From Gerris lacustris (Eukaryota > Arthropoda > Insecta > Hemiptera > Gerridae), in the NCBI GenBank assembly GCA_951217055.1, contig OX578277.1:66806388-66870387 (forward strand): 64,000 nt of DNA, written 5' to 3'. Positions 1-14,273 of this stretch are shown in pieces (the first letter of the stretch is position 1; each line of letters begins with the position of its first letter). The notes beneath the pieces are model-generated. The model did no database searches. It was not told the DNA's origin and saw only the letters and a list, made by a program, of their open reading frames with translations. Both the position numbers and the translations under genes were made by a program.

Positions 1-2639
1 AAATGTATTCTCCACTTTCAGTTTTCTCCACTTCACGGGAAAGCAATGAAATGTCTATGTGTGGATTCATTACCCAAAAACGTATTCATGATTCAATGTT
101 TTCCCGTGAAACGGTGTACCTCCTTTCTCTGCATCCTTTTAATGGGCTTTTAAAATTTGAAACATAGATAAGCTTAAGTTGCTTAGATCACTTAAAACGA
201 TTGAGCCCTTAATATTAAGCCTTTCCAAAAGGATTGAGTTTCAAAGTTTGCATTTTTGTTACTCAGCAAATTTTAACCTTGTTTTTTTTTAAAAACAATA
301 TTCTAAATTTGTTATATTTATCCTGTTATGTTTTTTAAATTAGACAAAATCTCTGTAAGCATTACATTGAAAAATGAGTTTTATTTTAATAGTTTTAACA
401 AATGGACCTTAATCTAAATCATAAAAACTACAGTGAGAAATGAAAAAATGTAGGTCTTTCGCTAATGGAAAACCTATAATTACTTCAATTTCGAAAACCT
501 TCTGAGTTGGATATAAGAAAATAATAATATAATTAGTGATTGATAATGAATGAAATTCACTTATTTTACCAGTGACAACTTTTGAGTAAAAAGTCTTATA
601 ATAATTATAATTTGATTTAAAATAAAAAGTCTTAGTAAAGTCTTTTGTTGTCTTTGGACAACAATTACAATTCCCTTGTGCTAGTCCTCAAAATTTATAA
701 GTTTCTCTGTGATTATACTTTATTTTATAAGTATTTAAATAGTCTACTTTTACAATTTAGCATTTAATGCATCCATAAAATCTATTTGGTTTGTACATTG
801 TCCGATATAGTATTTTTCCTCTTATCTACTCCTTGTTCCTAAACTTAAACTTAGTAACTTCCACCCTAAAGATTCCCCTTTTAAAGTGTTTTTTCTTTGA
901 AGATAGCACTGCCCTACCAGGGAGTTTTCCAGGCGCCTTTTTGAGAGTTCTAAAGAGAAAAAAGAAATCAACTTGACTACATTAGCTAACAATAAACTGC
1001 CACGGGCCTTCGTATCCGTGGATGGCTAAAAATAAACTTTAGTCAACTACCTTCTTGGACGTCTTCGGCCTAGGGTTTGTTTTTAGAGCATTGACAGTAG
1101 TGTTTGCTCTTGCTCAGAATTTTTACGTTTCAAACTATAGGAGGGATTTCTTTTTTTTAAATGTGCTTGATAATCAAATAGCCTTGTGCTTGAATTTAGA
1201 ATGGGAATTGCAGATGTTTTAGTGATTCTGTTGAGAGAATAGGAGTCAATAAAGGGGAGAAGGTCGACGCCGTTGTGATGGTAGTGGGGACCGATGAACC
1301 TTTGCTGACAGGTGATCAGCTGTAGGCACTGTTTTGGAGGGAAGAGGGGTGGGAAAGAAACCAGTGGTGGTTTCGTGGGCGAGATATCGTCAAAGTACTC
1401 CGGGCATGCGCCCTTATAATACCCTGTGCATCTTTTGGTGAAAAAGAGTGCGTGCTCTTCTAATAACTATGATTGTTTGTGGAAGTGAGTCAGAGTTAAC
1501 CCATTTCGTTTTTGGAGAGGGGAGAGAGAGAAGCCTCCTGGCTTGGGTTTGGAGGGCATCGTACCCTCAAGGTCGTTTGAAGAGGGCATGTAACCTGGGC
1601 AAGGAGCGAACCTTATACAACTTACAATTGGTTTAACGGGATAATCATAATCCACAGCCATTATTTTACCGGAGGTCTGGGTCGAACTGCAATCGTGATA
1701 AAGGGAACTTCTGTTACTTTTTTAATTTTTGCAAGAAAACCGTTTAGGTCACCCTTATAAAACTTGCGGAAATTCCGTAGTTGGATTAAGCTACTTTCTC
1801 AATGATTAAAATATTTGTTGATGTCCGTCTTTGGGTTGTAAATTCTTTTCCTTGGGATTGCTGGAAAGTTCTTTCCAAGCAGCCTGTAATCGAGCGTCAT
1901 CGATAACCTAGTGTTTTAAATAATTAAATTACAAATAAAAACAAAAAGTTAACCTCGAGGTTAAATGAAAGATACAACATTAAGTGAAAACCAATATAAA
2001 GTACCTTATAATTAGTTGTACTCTACCAGCAACTGGTAATGGAGATTGATTGCTTTAGTCATTTTCATTTAGCGTTGAATAGCGTTCACCGCTAACAGTT
2101 GTTAGCGGTTGTGCTATTAGATTCCTATGACAAGAATTATAATAAATAATAATGGATGGATTTTGAACTTGAAAAGAGTGGATTTTGAACTTGTACCGTA
2201 CATCATAGATGCGTGATTCGATAACTAGAATTTTTAACTTCGGTAAACTAACCGTCTATCATACTAAATTGCGAAAGAATTATGATTTCTGTTGAGTCAG
2301 TTTTTAATAAACTCTTAAGGTGGTTGACGTGCTTTAAGTAAAATAATGGTTTACTTTCAAATTAAATTAAATAGGTGTTTTTCTTTTATGTTTATACATA
2401 TGTAATCATATATATATATAGATAATGTAAGTCTAATTTCTGTTTATCACTCCTTTCTTTATTTTAGCTTAATTAATTCCTATTATGATTTCCATCAGTT
2501 TACATAGGATTTAATAATGTTAGTGAACTATGATATACGGCTTTATCCCATTTATATTTATTTATAACTTTAATAATAAATCGTTAGTTATATTAAAGGT
2601 AAACAATAGCTATTTTTTTTTGGTTTATTAGCTACATTT
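1..2639. other. Gene-free AT-rich DNA with a GC-richer patch at about 1,260-1,700
   Basis: No exon-like frame with splice sites was recognised. The patch at about 1,260-1,700 is clearly richer in G+C than its surroundings and has short open frames on both strands (1,448-1,636 + and 1,467-1,661 -). Neither resembles a family I know, and the patch is probably an old repeat. At 2,087-2,112 there is a small perfect-looking palindrome, ACCGCTAAC / GTTAGCGGT. If the Glut4EF gene starts left of the window, this stretch is intronic. Confidence 0.5.
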
Positions 2640-3124
<485 letters not shown>

Positions 3125-3126
<2 letters not shown>

Positions 3127-6100
3127 ATAGCCATTTTGTTTTACAAAATATAATTAAAAAGCAAATGCAGAGGAAACTTTATTTTTAACCTCGTCATAGC
3201 CCGAAGCTATAGCTATAACGAACTTTTTCGTTGCACAGGAGCTTTTAAGTACGACAGAAGTATTTACAAATGAGTTGTTAATGGGCCTAATTGATTCTTA
3301 ACGCAGGTTTTGGTTGGGGGTGACTTCTTCGGTTGGGGCATCCGGTGAATTTGTATTGTACTAGGTGACATCTGAACTATTGGTGTGTTAAAGCTTTGCC
3401 CTCGGCGCAAATCGCTAGTGGTGTGTAAACCAATTATACTATTTTCTTGGAACAGCGGATGACACTAAAGGGCAGCGGTAGCGGTAATTACGATTACTTT
3501 AAAGGTTGTACTATCGCTAATAATATAGTAGTACTAGTTAATTTGTTTTAAAGTTAAGTCATACGTTTCCAACGAATTCGCACTTATTGTTATTTGTTGT
3601 TTAATAGAAAGTTCGTTACTAATATATCACTTTTTTCTTTAAGCTTGCATTTTACCGTTCTTTGAAGTGAAAATAGAAACCTAAATAATTAAAGCTTTAC
3701 ACTTTAATAGTCCAGTAAAAACGCGTGAACGTGAAAGAAAAAATACGATAACATGATTCAGTTGTGAAAGGCTGAAAAATCAATAAAGTTACTTTCATTA
3801 GAAGGATTTAAGTACCTTTAAATAACTTGCTTAGTTCATTCTAAATACTGATGCCTGGTAATAAATAGTGTTGAATGGATAAAAATATACATTAATTTAC
3901 ACTCTAACTCTTGCCTTCAATTTAACATTTATATCACTTAAATAAAAATAAATATTAAATTTGTCTTAAAAATATTTTTGTCACATTGCTTAATTGAAAA
4001 TTGAGTTTTTAAAATATGTTGCACGTTCACATTGGAAATGACAAACACACCAATCCGAGTCAAGGGCGCGTGTCCTACACAAAAATTTTACAATAAGATC
4101 GTTATCTCAGTTCTGTTATGAAGTGTGACCATGTATTATTGTTAATAAATGTAATATTTTATTGTTGTTAGTTGAAAAAAAGGTCGTATGAAAAATATAA
4201 TTTTTATGTTTTAACTTGGTGTTCTATCATTCGCATGCGAATGCCAGCATAAACGTTTGGTCTCTTAGTGATCACATACCTACGACACGCGCTATTTGAC
4301 TAGTTAAAGCCTGAATACAATTGATGGAAGGAAATGGATAGGTCGTTCGAACTTGCATGCACATAAGATAAGATAGAATGGCAACGCGCGACGCGCTGTT
4401 TAACTAATTGCAAAATACCACTTTCTTACTCACTTTAATTTCTCTTGACACACCTGATCTTTCTGATAAGAGTCCTCAAAGACGTTTAATCATATTTCAT
4501 TTGCTATAAAGTAGCCTCACAATTTATTTGTTCGTACCCTTTTTTTTAAATTTTAAGTATTAAAGGGACACAATAATATTTTAATTTTACCACGAATTTT
4601 CAAGTTAAATTATTCAACGAAAGTCGCGTTTTTAAATGAATTAATTTGAAACTGTAAATTTATAGTTATCAATGTCGGCTTGAGTTATATTCAATATTTT
4701 GTGCTGGGGGCTTGTTTTAAGTTTCAGTGGTATAATATTTCCTTTTTGCCTGTTGCCTGTGCGTGCTCGAGCCCATCTCCAGGTGTTCCCTCCCTCTCCA
4801 ATTCCCTTCCTTTACTAAATCTACAGGGTCTCTCCCTTGTCACGCTACCCATGAATACATCATAAAATTTACTTTTATGTTGCCCTATACTTGACTGTTG
4901 TCAAATAATTTATGTATAGGTCACCATCGGTGGTTTATTCTTATACTACCAACTAAACTACTGAACTATAACTTCTAAAATAAATAAATAAATAGCATCA
5001 TTTATTTAAAAAAAAAAAAAAAAAATACTTTGATGGAAAACTTCGTGATGTTTTGAATTATTGTCAGTGACTTTATCCAGATAAATTTCCATCCCTCAGT
5101 TTAATTTTTTGATCTTAAATTTGTTTTGCCCTATTCGATACATAAGACTGCTGAAGTAAGTGAAGTGTCATATTTCTTTATGCACTTAGTAAATTTATTT
5201 GCATTACTATAGTCATCTTATCTAAAATTATGAAGATGTAACACATACAATACATCACTGAAGTTTTCTAAAAGGATCTTGATCAACATACAAAAAGCAA
5301 CAATAAATTTAACTAATTCGTTTGGGTTAATTAATGTTACTGTGCACAGTTAATAAGTATGCTGCCACAAGATCCTATGACCAAAATTTATACAAAATTA
5401 TAAATTTATTAGTTATTTATACTCATAATATAATATTTATCTATTGTTCTAACAAAGGAAAAAATAAACAATCATTTCCAGCTAATTATGGCATTGCCCT
5501 CTAAACTTCCTATCCAGCTAAAACGCTCTAGGGATATATTATCGTAGCATCGTTTGCCTGCCAAGGGTCGGTGACACCGCGCCGCTTCCGCCCTCCCTAT
5601 CCCCTCTATTCTTCCGTGAATTCACTGAGAGCACTATCATTACCTTCCCCAATCATCTGGATAACAAAAGAATTAAACTAAGGTCTTTTTTTGTTTCGTT
5701 CTCTGATAGGGAACTAACTTATGTCACGAGATGTAGGTATATTTAATACAGGATTGAATTAAGCAAAAATAATGTTAGGGGTTAAAATAGTATTTCAGTA
5801 ATAATATACGTTTTTCAAATTGTAATTTGTCAGTATTGTGATCAGTAAAAGAAACACTCATGAAACAAATACATATTTACGTATTTGTATATTGCTATTA
5901 ATGGTTTATAACCTTTTATTTGGTAGGTAGGTACTTGTGGTTTAAATAAAACTTCAATTTTTTGGATATAAAGATAATTGTCGCTCGTCCAATATGTGAG
6001 GATACGAGGAAATAAAATTAAAAATACATGACCCTTGTGAAAAAAATATTTGTATATGAAATGTATAACTTACAAAATACTCATGAAGTATACCCTTCTA

Positions 6101-6860
6101 AACATGAAATTATTTTTATCTAAATAAAGTAGAAAAATGAGTACCCTCAATTTGGTATATTCAGTAACATTATTTCAATAATATCCTTTTATCGGTTTTT
6201 TTTATGAGTTAAGAAATGAAAATGTAATGACCTGAATTTTTAATTTATGTAATACTTTTTTCTCTAGTAAATGTTGTTTTATTGTCAGTTAAAGTTAAAA
6301 GTGGATGTGTAGCAATTTGTGGTAAAAGTTTTGACTTTTACTAGTGGTTATACTTTTATTTACTTATTACTATGACATAGGTATTACTTACCATATACAG
6401 TGCTTTTATCAAATTCCATCTCCAAAGGAATTTCCAGACATTATAAATGAAGAATATTGAAACAAAACTAATTCAAGAAAATAAGAGATATATTCTAGTT
6501 GTACGGTTGGATGAGTGTATCTGCGTTAATCCAGGATTTATAGTTCTGTTTTTTGTTGTTTTATTGAACACGATAAGTTGACTTCATGGCTCAATTTGAC
6601 TCTCTAAAAATATTCTTATGTCATATTCCACTTTTCTTAAGAAATATTTTCAAACAAAATGCTATTTCTTTTTCTTAACTACTTTGGTTCTGTTTTATTA
6701 TTGTGACAGTCAATAATTTGTATATTTCAAGGATATTCTTGTCTTGATACGTTGTACAAATGGAATTATTTGTTTATTTGAAGTTGACACTTGTTCGTCC
6801 ACATTCAAAGAGTATTTGTTCGTGACTCTTAACTTCCTAGTGAGCCGTTTACTTCTGCAT
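3125..6860. other. Gene-free AT-rich DNA
   Basis: No coding exon, RNA gene or complete transposon was recognised. There is an A-run at about 5,008-5,025 and a short C/T-rich patch at about 4,750-4,850. That patch encodes a Ser/Pro-rich frame of 61 codons without family resemblance; it is judged a chance frame. Confidence 0.45.
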
Positions 6861-7400
6861 TCCACTTAACTTGGAGGAGGGTCCTCTCTAAACGAATGTC
6901 AAAGCCTAGACGGTGTCTATCACAAGTCGATTAACCCGCTGTGCGGGGTTGATGGCCAGCTCTATCTCTGGTGGGTTTGTTTATCTCATGTGAGGTACTA
7001 TGAGGTATGGGGTCAGCTGTTTGAGAAGCGTAGTAGCGCTGCGGCTGCGACTCGAGTTCGTTCACCTTCTGGTTTGAGCCTGCTTGCCCACGTGGTGCAA
7101 GGCCCCGGTCCCCATGGCGACCGTTCCTTGCAACAGCTCTTCCCCCTCCTCCACCTGAGGCACCAGCTGACTCCACAGCTGATGGAGAAGGATCCACAGA
7201 GAGACTTCTCTATTCTCTGTATGTGAGACAGAGTGAATACCACTGTAAACACTACTTGGTTTCATCCCCTCCCGGTGCAGGGCTTTAGGGACGCCAACCT
7301 TCCCGCCTTCCAACTCCAAAACATTACCTCTAGCTAGGGGTTCTTTGTTTACAAACACCCTTATCCACGCTGCCCTGAGCTAGCCTTTTAATTTTTGCAC
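6861..7400. other. GC-rich island of unknown origin
   Basis: A roughly 500-base island far richer in G+C than its flanks. Overlapping open frames lie on both strands (longest at 7,062-7,358 on the minus strand, 98 codons). None shows a recognisable domain, start context or splice pattern. The frames overlap one another in several phases, as expected for GC-rich non-coding or decayed transposon DNA. It could be a degraded mobile element or a CpG-type regulatory island; I cannot tell. Confidence 0.4.
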
Positions 7401-8224
7401 CTGCCAATATGCATCACCTGCAACTTTCTAGTTCATTCAAACTTTATGTTCGCACCTTTCCCCCCCCCCCCCCTTTAACTAATCTTCTACTTCTCTTTGC
7501 GTGTGCAGCTAAAGAGGTATGAAAACGAATAGCTCAATTATTAAAGGATGCAAAATAATGGATTAGTGTTCACTTAGATGGATTAGTAACACCAAACTAA
7601 AAAAATCAGTTCTATCTATTTTCTACCTTTCTCGATTATCCATGTGGAATATTAATCTGAATTCTAATTAAGGATAAAAATACTTTTGTTTGTACAAATT
7701 GGATATTGCAATGAACCGGTATTATTTCATAACAAATAAATTAATATTTCAACGAATAACCCTTATAATAATATTTAAAATTTTATATTTCTCTACAAAA
7801 TTATTCTTCTTCCTGTTTTATTACCATTAAACCTTATTATATGTATATTATTTGCTTGTAAACGAGACTGCATAAGGGAAATGTGTAAACTCCGAACGAA
7901 AAAAGAATGCAATAATGAAATAAAATAATTCATACGGCTTGTTTTGGATCATCTTGTACCAATTGGAATGACATTGGCCGTAACAAGGTCGGCTTAGCTT
8001 CGTTGCTATTGCGTAAGTTTCCCCTTACTTACCAGCCTGAACTCTTTTCAAAAACTTCATATTATAAAATTTCTAGCCTTAATTTGTTCCGAGATGAGAT
8101 GAATAAATGTAGGTTTCAAGTACACTTATTATTTATTTCTACAAAGCTTAATTCATTTTTATTTTTATATGAGTATAATGAATAAGCATTTGCCGTTTAC
8201 AGCTTCCTGCTTCCTTTTTCACTT
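7401..8224. other. Gene-free AT-rich DNA with a C-run
   Basis: Contains a homopolymer C tract at about 7,460-7,473 and otherwise unremarkable AT-rich sequence. No supported gene. Confidence 0.45.
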
Positions 8225-8362
<138 letters not shown>

Positions 8363-8984
8363 ACACATGTAATATGTATACATATAAGCGTATGTATGTA
8401 TTCAAATTGAAAAGGGAACTTTAACTATCATTGTGATTTTTTTTTTTTTCTTATTACATGAGGTAAGACCATTATTTGGTTTTATCACTCATGAGAATGT
8501 TTGGATAACAACTAAGCAATAGTAAAATATCCCATACATTTTCGTTAATGTTAGTATTATGTAGTATATGTTTATTGTCTGGTATAAACAATATACACGT
8601 GTTGATAATTCACATCTGTATTCCATTTATAAAAAAAAATCTCATAAAAACAATGTTTCATTAATCAAAATTCTTAATATAAATATTCTGAAAGCAATTG
8701 ACATGAGCAATTCTCACCCTTAACTTCATTAAGCATTTTCTTTTTAGACTGTATTTATATTTATTTGTTAATTTTATTTATTGAATAATTTGATGAAAAT
8801 ATAAATTTGAATAAATCACAAGTTGTTAAAGCTAAAATATATATTTGTCTAACCACAATTAACACAATGTGATATATTCAAGTGTAAATGTTCATCTCGA
8901 TTACCACAAAATATCGGTCAACACAACCAATTTTTTTAATGAATATTTTATTAACTACCATCTCTCATTTAAACACAAAAATCG
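8363..8984. other. Gene-free AT-rich DNA
   Basis: Nothing recognisable beyond AT-rich intergenic or intronic sequence. Confidence 0.4.
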
Positions 8985-9200
8985 GTCTTTTACAACTTAG
9001 ACAAACTTTCTCATATATACATGTTCATAATTACTTAACCTAGTTTTTGCCATTTATTAGATTTTGAGTTTTCGTAGCTACATTAATTATTATTGAAGAA
9101 AATTTATTATAAAAATAACTTCTCCTCGGCGGAGAATCGATACTTTCTCTTTATATGAGCACTTACTTTATCAATACTTTCTCTCTATATGAGAACTTAC
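8985..9200 (+). repeat. Diverged fragment of the 21.6-25.2 kb inverted-repeat family
   Basis: The order of words here (ACAAACTTTCTCATATA, TTCATAATTACTTA, AAAATAACTTCT, then TACTTTCTCTTTATATGAG) matches the arm of the large inverted repeat at about 22,140-22,290 and 22,700-22,725. Part of the arm interior is missing. The same 5' portion recurs at 44,125-44,290. This shows a dispersed repeat family in this genome. Confidence 0.65.
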
Positions 9201-12200
9201 TAGTTAACTGCTGCACATTGTACGTTATATACGTGTAAGTTGTATAGACTAATTAAGAAATCTCCAATAATTAGCTAAAAAATAACAAATGTAAGCTTTA
9301 GTAAAAGAGGTCCCTTTAAATTAACAATAATAACAATTCAATTTAATAACCTTCTTTACTATTTTTAAAATAAAATAATTAGCAATAAATTAATTAAAAA
9401 AATCACCTAACTTTTGTTAAGTAAATTAAAAGCCTTTATTATAATAACCAAATAACATTATATTTTCTTAAGGTTTTTGTTCTGGTTTTCTGTCTTTGTT
9501 TAATTATGTTTTAATTTATTTCAAGAATATGCCCTAAAGATTTTTAAGTTTTGAGTTTATTTTTGAGAAAATTTATATTCTTAAATTACATGCTCAATTT
9601 ATCTCAATGAAATAAAAATAATAGATATCCTCCTTTTTTTTACGATTTTCAGCTAAATTTTATTTCTCCAAATTATATTTATTAATATAATCTAGATGTG
9701 ATTCAAATTATTGATCTTTTTTATTTATTCTTTTTTAATGGACTAATATACTATTTGGAGAACTGATAAATCAGTGTATAATAAAAAAAAATGGGGTTGT
9801 GGTTTATCATACATTTATTATGTTACTAGCTGGATTACTGTGCTTCACTACGTAGTGTTTTTTAATGTATTTTTTTTTTTTTAAATTTGATGGATTTATA
9901 AACTACCATCAAGAAATATTAAAATTATTTTACCGTGCGAGAATATCTATTTGGTCAAAACTGGTCTGAATTTAATATTACAAATAGTTTTTGTTTCAAA
10001 TTAATTGATGAATTATTTTTTTTCGATTTCACTATAAGTAAGTTTAAAAGAACGCCAGTGAAAACAAGAAAGTAAGTAATACAGGCGCTGTATTAAGAGT
10101 TTCGAAATCCATAAATCTCTACTAAAACTTCCGCGTTGTTTATTTGTCTCTCTGTTTTCCCCCAATGGTGTTAAAAAAAATTAAATCACTGTCATCTATT
10201 TCTAGAAGAGGTCGTTTGGAAACGAACTCTGTTGCTGCTTTTGTAGGGTGATTCATTGGGTGAATGTTGTGAAATTATAAATGAAAACCATCTACAGACC
10301 CCGGAGACCTAAAAGATCTTCTGATATAAAGAAATTCAAAACACAATAGGGAACACATTAGAGTATAAATTTAGTTTATTTTATGACCTTACGTTTGAAA
10401 GACAGTTTATCTTCTTTTTTATTATAACTTTTTGATGAAAGATATAAAACTATATATTTCTTAAGATGATTTCAAGAAATATTAACATGACGTGAAGAGG
10501 AAATGTGTTAGCACTAAAATCTACCCGTAGTTTGCCTTTGGTTGTATAAAATGGTATTTTTTAGAATTTTTTTAAGTGTTTGATTTTTGCTTTAAACGTT
10601 TACACAGGAGTATAATAAAAACGAATGAACTTAAACGAAGACAGAAGTCCGAAGAAGGATTTTTGTCATATCTCATGTGACACCTCGACGGCTTTTTCCT
10701 ACACTTTTTACCGGCACTGGCTCAGAGGCCAAAAGCTGGGCATTAAAAATTACAATTTGATTTGTGAAGAGATGTTTGTTAATATTACAGTATACAAATA
10801 CCTATACTCCAATTGAGCAAATATTCTTTATAATTCTTGAAAAAGACCAATAATTATAATTATAACAATATAATATCTTTTTTTTATTTACATTAGAAAG
10901 AAAAACAAAATATTTAATGTTTTCTTTCTTTTGATAATACTATTTCATCTTACACTAAATAAGAAATTAAGCAAGTCTGTCATGAATCTGATTATAAGAA
11001 TATGGAAATTCGAACACTAATAGCGACCTGGCTAGATGCATATATTTTGATAAAAAATGTCGGGCAAAATATATTAATTATTTAAAACGAACGTTATCAT
11101 TAAAAGAAGCCTATACCAAAATTAAAATGCTATTATAGATTTGTTTAAAAAAAAATTACAAAAACATTGTTTCTTTTTTCTTCTAATTTATAGTTCTTTT
11201 TACAAAAAGGATACGAATAAAATAATATTTTGAACTCGAGGCTCATAATTAAACAATTAAATGGTAAACAATAGTTTGAAAAAAGAAGAAGAATAAACGA
11301 AAATTACAGAGTAAAATAGAGTTTAAAAAAGCCGTTCGACGAGATTCGTTGACGCTATTTCCACGGCCATTTGGCTCTCCAGCGGAATAATGCCAAACGG
11401 TTTTAGTCAAATGAGCGTAGAAATTGTTTTTTAAGGTTGGCAGTAGTGGATAGCTCGCTTATAGTGTGCCCTCTAAGTGCGGGACTGTTTTTGCATAGCA
11501 TTAACTTGTTGGCCGGGTTGAGCTTCCATAGGCTGTTATTATAAAGACCTTATCTCCTTCCCCTTATATTCTTTTGAACCCGGTTCTCCCTGCTGAAATG
11601 AAACACTTCTCGGCCTCTCTAATAAATTGGTTAACGACCTGACTCCGGCTAGTTCATGTGTATATTATCATGGGAAACACGAGGCTAGGACAACTAATCG
11701 CAACTTGAGGCCTTTATACAGCATAAGTCATTAATAAGATTTGTTTTTCTTATATGATGTACACGCTTCAACTCAAATTAATGAATCTCTCAACTTCTTT
11801 CTAATCTGAAATGATTCTCTTGCACGGTCTGATTATTTCTAAGATATCAATCCGGAATTATAGATATATAACTAACAAATTAAACACATTTTCTTTGCAG
11901 GGTCTAACATTTTAAATTGTATATTATACGTCTCCGATATTAATCTCATTTTCTGAAATTCCTTTAAATTAAAATTGAATTGTGGCGAGTAAAATACTTC
12001 TCATGACCTTACTTTATAAATTATAAAGGTATGGAGAGTCTTTATTAAGCTTTTCTGCTGACCTAGGTCTTCGAACAATCTTTTTTCAGTCATTAAAAAC
12101 CTGCATTACCTAGGATAAAGGTAACTAAATATCAGTATCATATTATTATTATTATCAATCGTAGTATTGTATATTGTATCTATTATTACACTATTAATAA

Positions 12201-13960
12201 GCTATTATCACGTTCGGTGTTCACCCACTATCGCCATTTAAATGGGTAGCTGCTTATGCGAAGTGGCGTCTATCCTGTTGCTTTGTCAATTTTAAGGTAT
12301 ATATAGCTGATGGAGCGACCCCATAACCCTCCACAGGTGTTTGCGACACGCATTATTATTATTATATAATTATTATTATATCGTATATTTAGAGTTATAT
12401 TTTTATGATTTTTTTTTTTCTAGACTTGCATATCACATACGACATGTAATAATCGCGAACATATATATTACTGTTATTTATATACATAATTTATACCTAC
12501 TTCCTAACTATTTCATTTGATTTTTAACTATAATTGTATATTTATGATTTACTACCGTGTTGTTTTACCATTTAAACACATATTGAATAATAGTTTAATT
12601 ATTTATTCTTAAAAAGGTGTTTTTAAATAAATAATAATTATACAATAAAAATCCTGCGAAAACCATGGAGTTATTAAATATAATTATGGCTTGACTACGA
12701 AGCGTTAAAAATCTGTACTTTCTCACAATGCCTAAGGCTCTTACCTTAGTAGATTTCGTTACAAATTATATACATATTGTATCTTACATTAATTTTTATG
12801 GAACTTATTATCTTTCACAAAAGTTGAAATAAGCCGAATAAAAAGAAGTTTGGTTTTAAAATTAATTGGCATTTGTAGTACATAAACATGTGTGTCTAAC
12901 GAATTTTTAGTAACGATAACAAGATATAAACGATTAACAAAAAGTAAAATTCATATAATAAAAAATAAAATTCTTTTAATTCCATTTTATTATTCTTCCA
13001 TTTCAATGTTGTTTCTATTATTTAAAACTATAAATAAATAAACGGTTGTATCGGTTCGGCTTCAAACTTATTTTGATCCCGAGAATTAACTTTTCCCCAT
13101 TTCCTTCTGCAGTCAATAGCCTAGGAAAGTACAGGGTTGTGTAATCGTCCATTCGGTCAGTGCCCTATAAAATAGCCTTCTAAAATCCACTTTCCGGCCA
13201 TTGCTTAAGGTATTGAGCAGTTCAGAAATTGTTGTTTTTATTAATTTCTGGTAATTAAGCGAATCTTTTTTTATCGCTGATAAAGACAGTGATTAATTAT
13301 TATCTATGTTAAGTTAAATTAGCGTATTATATTAAGTTTTTATGGTAAAAACACTTGATAGTATCAATCTCTCATTGTCTGCCACTATTGTTTAAATTTT
13401 CCGTTCGAACGTCAAGCGCAAAGCATTTTTATTAGTTTTTTGTATTGTATTTATTTAAAAAAAAGCAAATATAGATGATTATATTCCATTCACTAAATTC
13501 TGATTTTTTTTTTTTTTTTTGCATTGCTGATGTCATAATCTGCATTTAAATATGCATATTTATTGACGTAAACTAAACTGTTTATTATCTAAGTACTGTA
13601 TGAAGTATGAGGTGACGGTTATTATTCTTATTGTTATCTATTGCAGTAAAAAATCATTAAGTACTTCAGATTAATTTATTGATTTATTAGATTTTTTTTT
13701 CTTGGCAGTAATTTGTTATAAACTAGCATAACATGAACATTGTTACATTAATTTGATTTTTTTTCTTTAAAGAGAAAAGTCTAGAATTGATTTGATAAAA
13801 AAGAAGGTAATTGATAAGGCGAATAAGGAAACATCGACTGTGAATTGTTAGAGGAATGCGGAAACGTATAATGATAATGATGCCAGCCAATTAAAATAAT
13901 TAATTTAATCAGTTTAAACGTGTATGTTGAAATGCGTCTTTACGTTTTTCTATTAAATCC
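9201..13960. other. Gene-free AT-rich DNA
   Basis: No supported gene. The frame at 10,625-10,816 (63 codons) has no recognisable domain and no splice signals that would join it to a neighbour. A somewhat GC-richer stretch lies at about 11,330-11,660, and ATT-rich simple sequence at about 12,140-12,165 and 12,350-12,380. These are plausibly intronic or intergenic repeats. Confidence 0.4.
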
Positions 13961-14273
13961 TTAACTCATTCGATTCCTAGAGATGTTCGAGAAAGTTGTA
14001 AACGTGTATATCAGCACGAACGTTTGTACAAGATTCGATTGGAATTTACTTTTACTGAATAACCTCAGAGAATGAACTAGATTCGACTATTGCTCAACTT
14101 AAGAAAAACACAACACAGAACAATTTAACCACTTAAACTCCGCTAAATGACTTAACTCATTCGATTCCTAGAGAAAGTTATAAACGTGTCTTTCAGCACG
14201 AACGTTTTGTACATGATTCAATTGGAACTTACTTTTACTGAAAAACTTCAGAAAATGAACTAGATTCGATTCT
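13961..14273. repeat. Two-unit direct repeat, period about 191 bp
   Basis: A unit beginning TTAACTCATTCGATTCCTAG at 13,961 recurs at 14,152. Both continue in the same order through AAGTT-TAAACGTGT, CAGCACGAACGTTT, GATTC-ATTGGAA and TACTTTTACTGAA to GAACTAGATTCGA. The second copy has a small deletion and several substitutions, so it is an old tandem duplication or two units of a satellite-like family. Confidence 0.75.

Noticed and set aside
7062..7358. Minus-strand 98-codon frame in the GC-rich island as a gene
   Set aside because: Four overlapping frames in different phases, no domain, no splice or start context.
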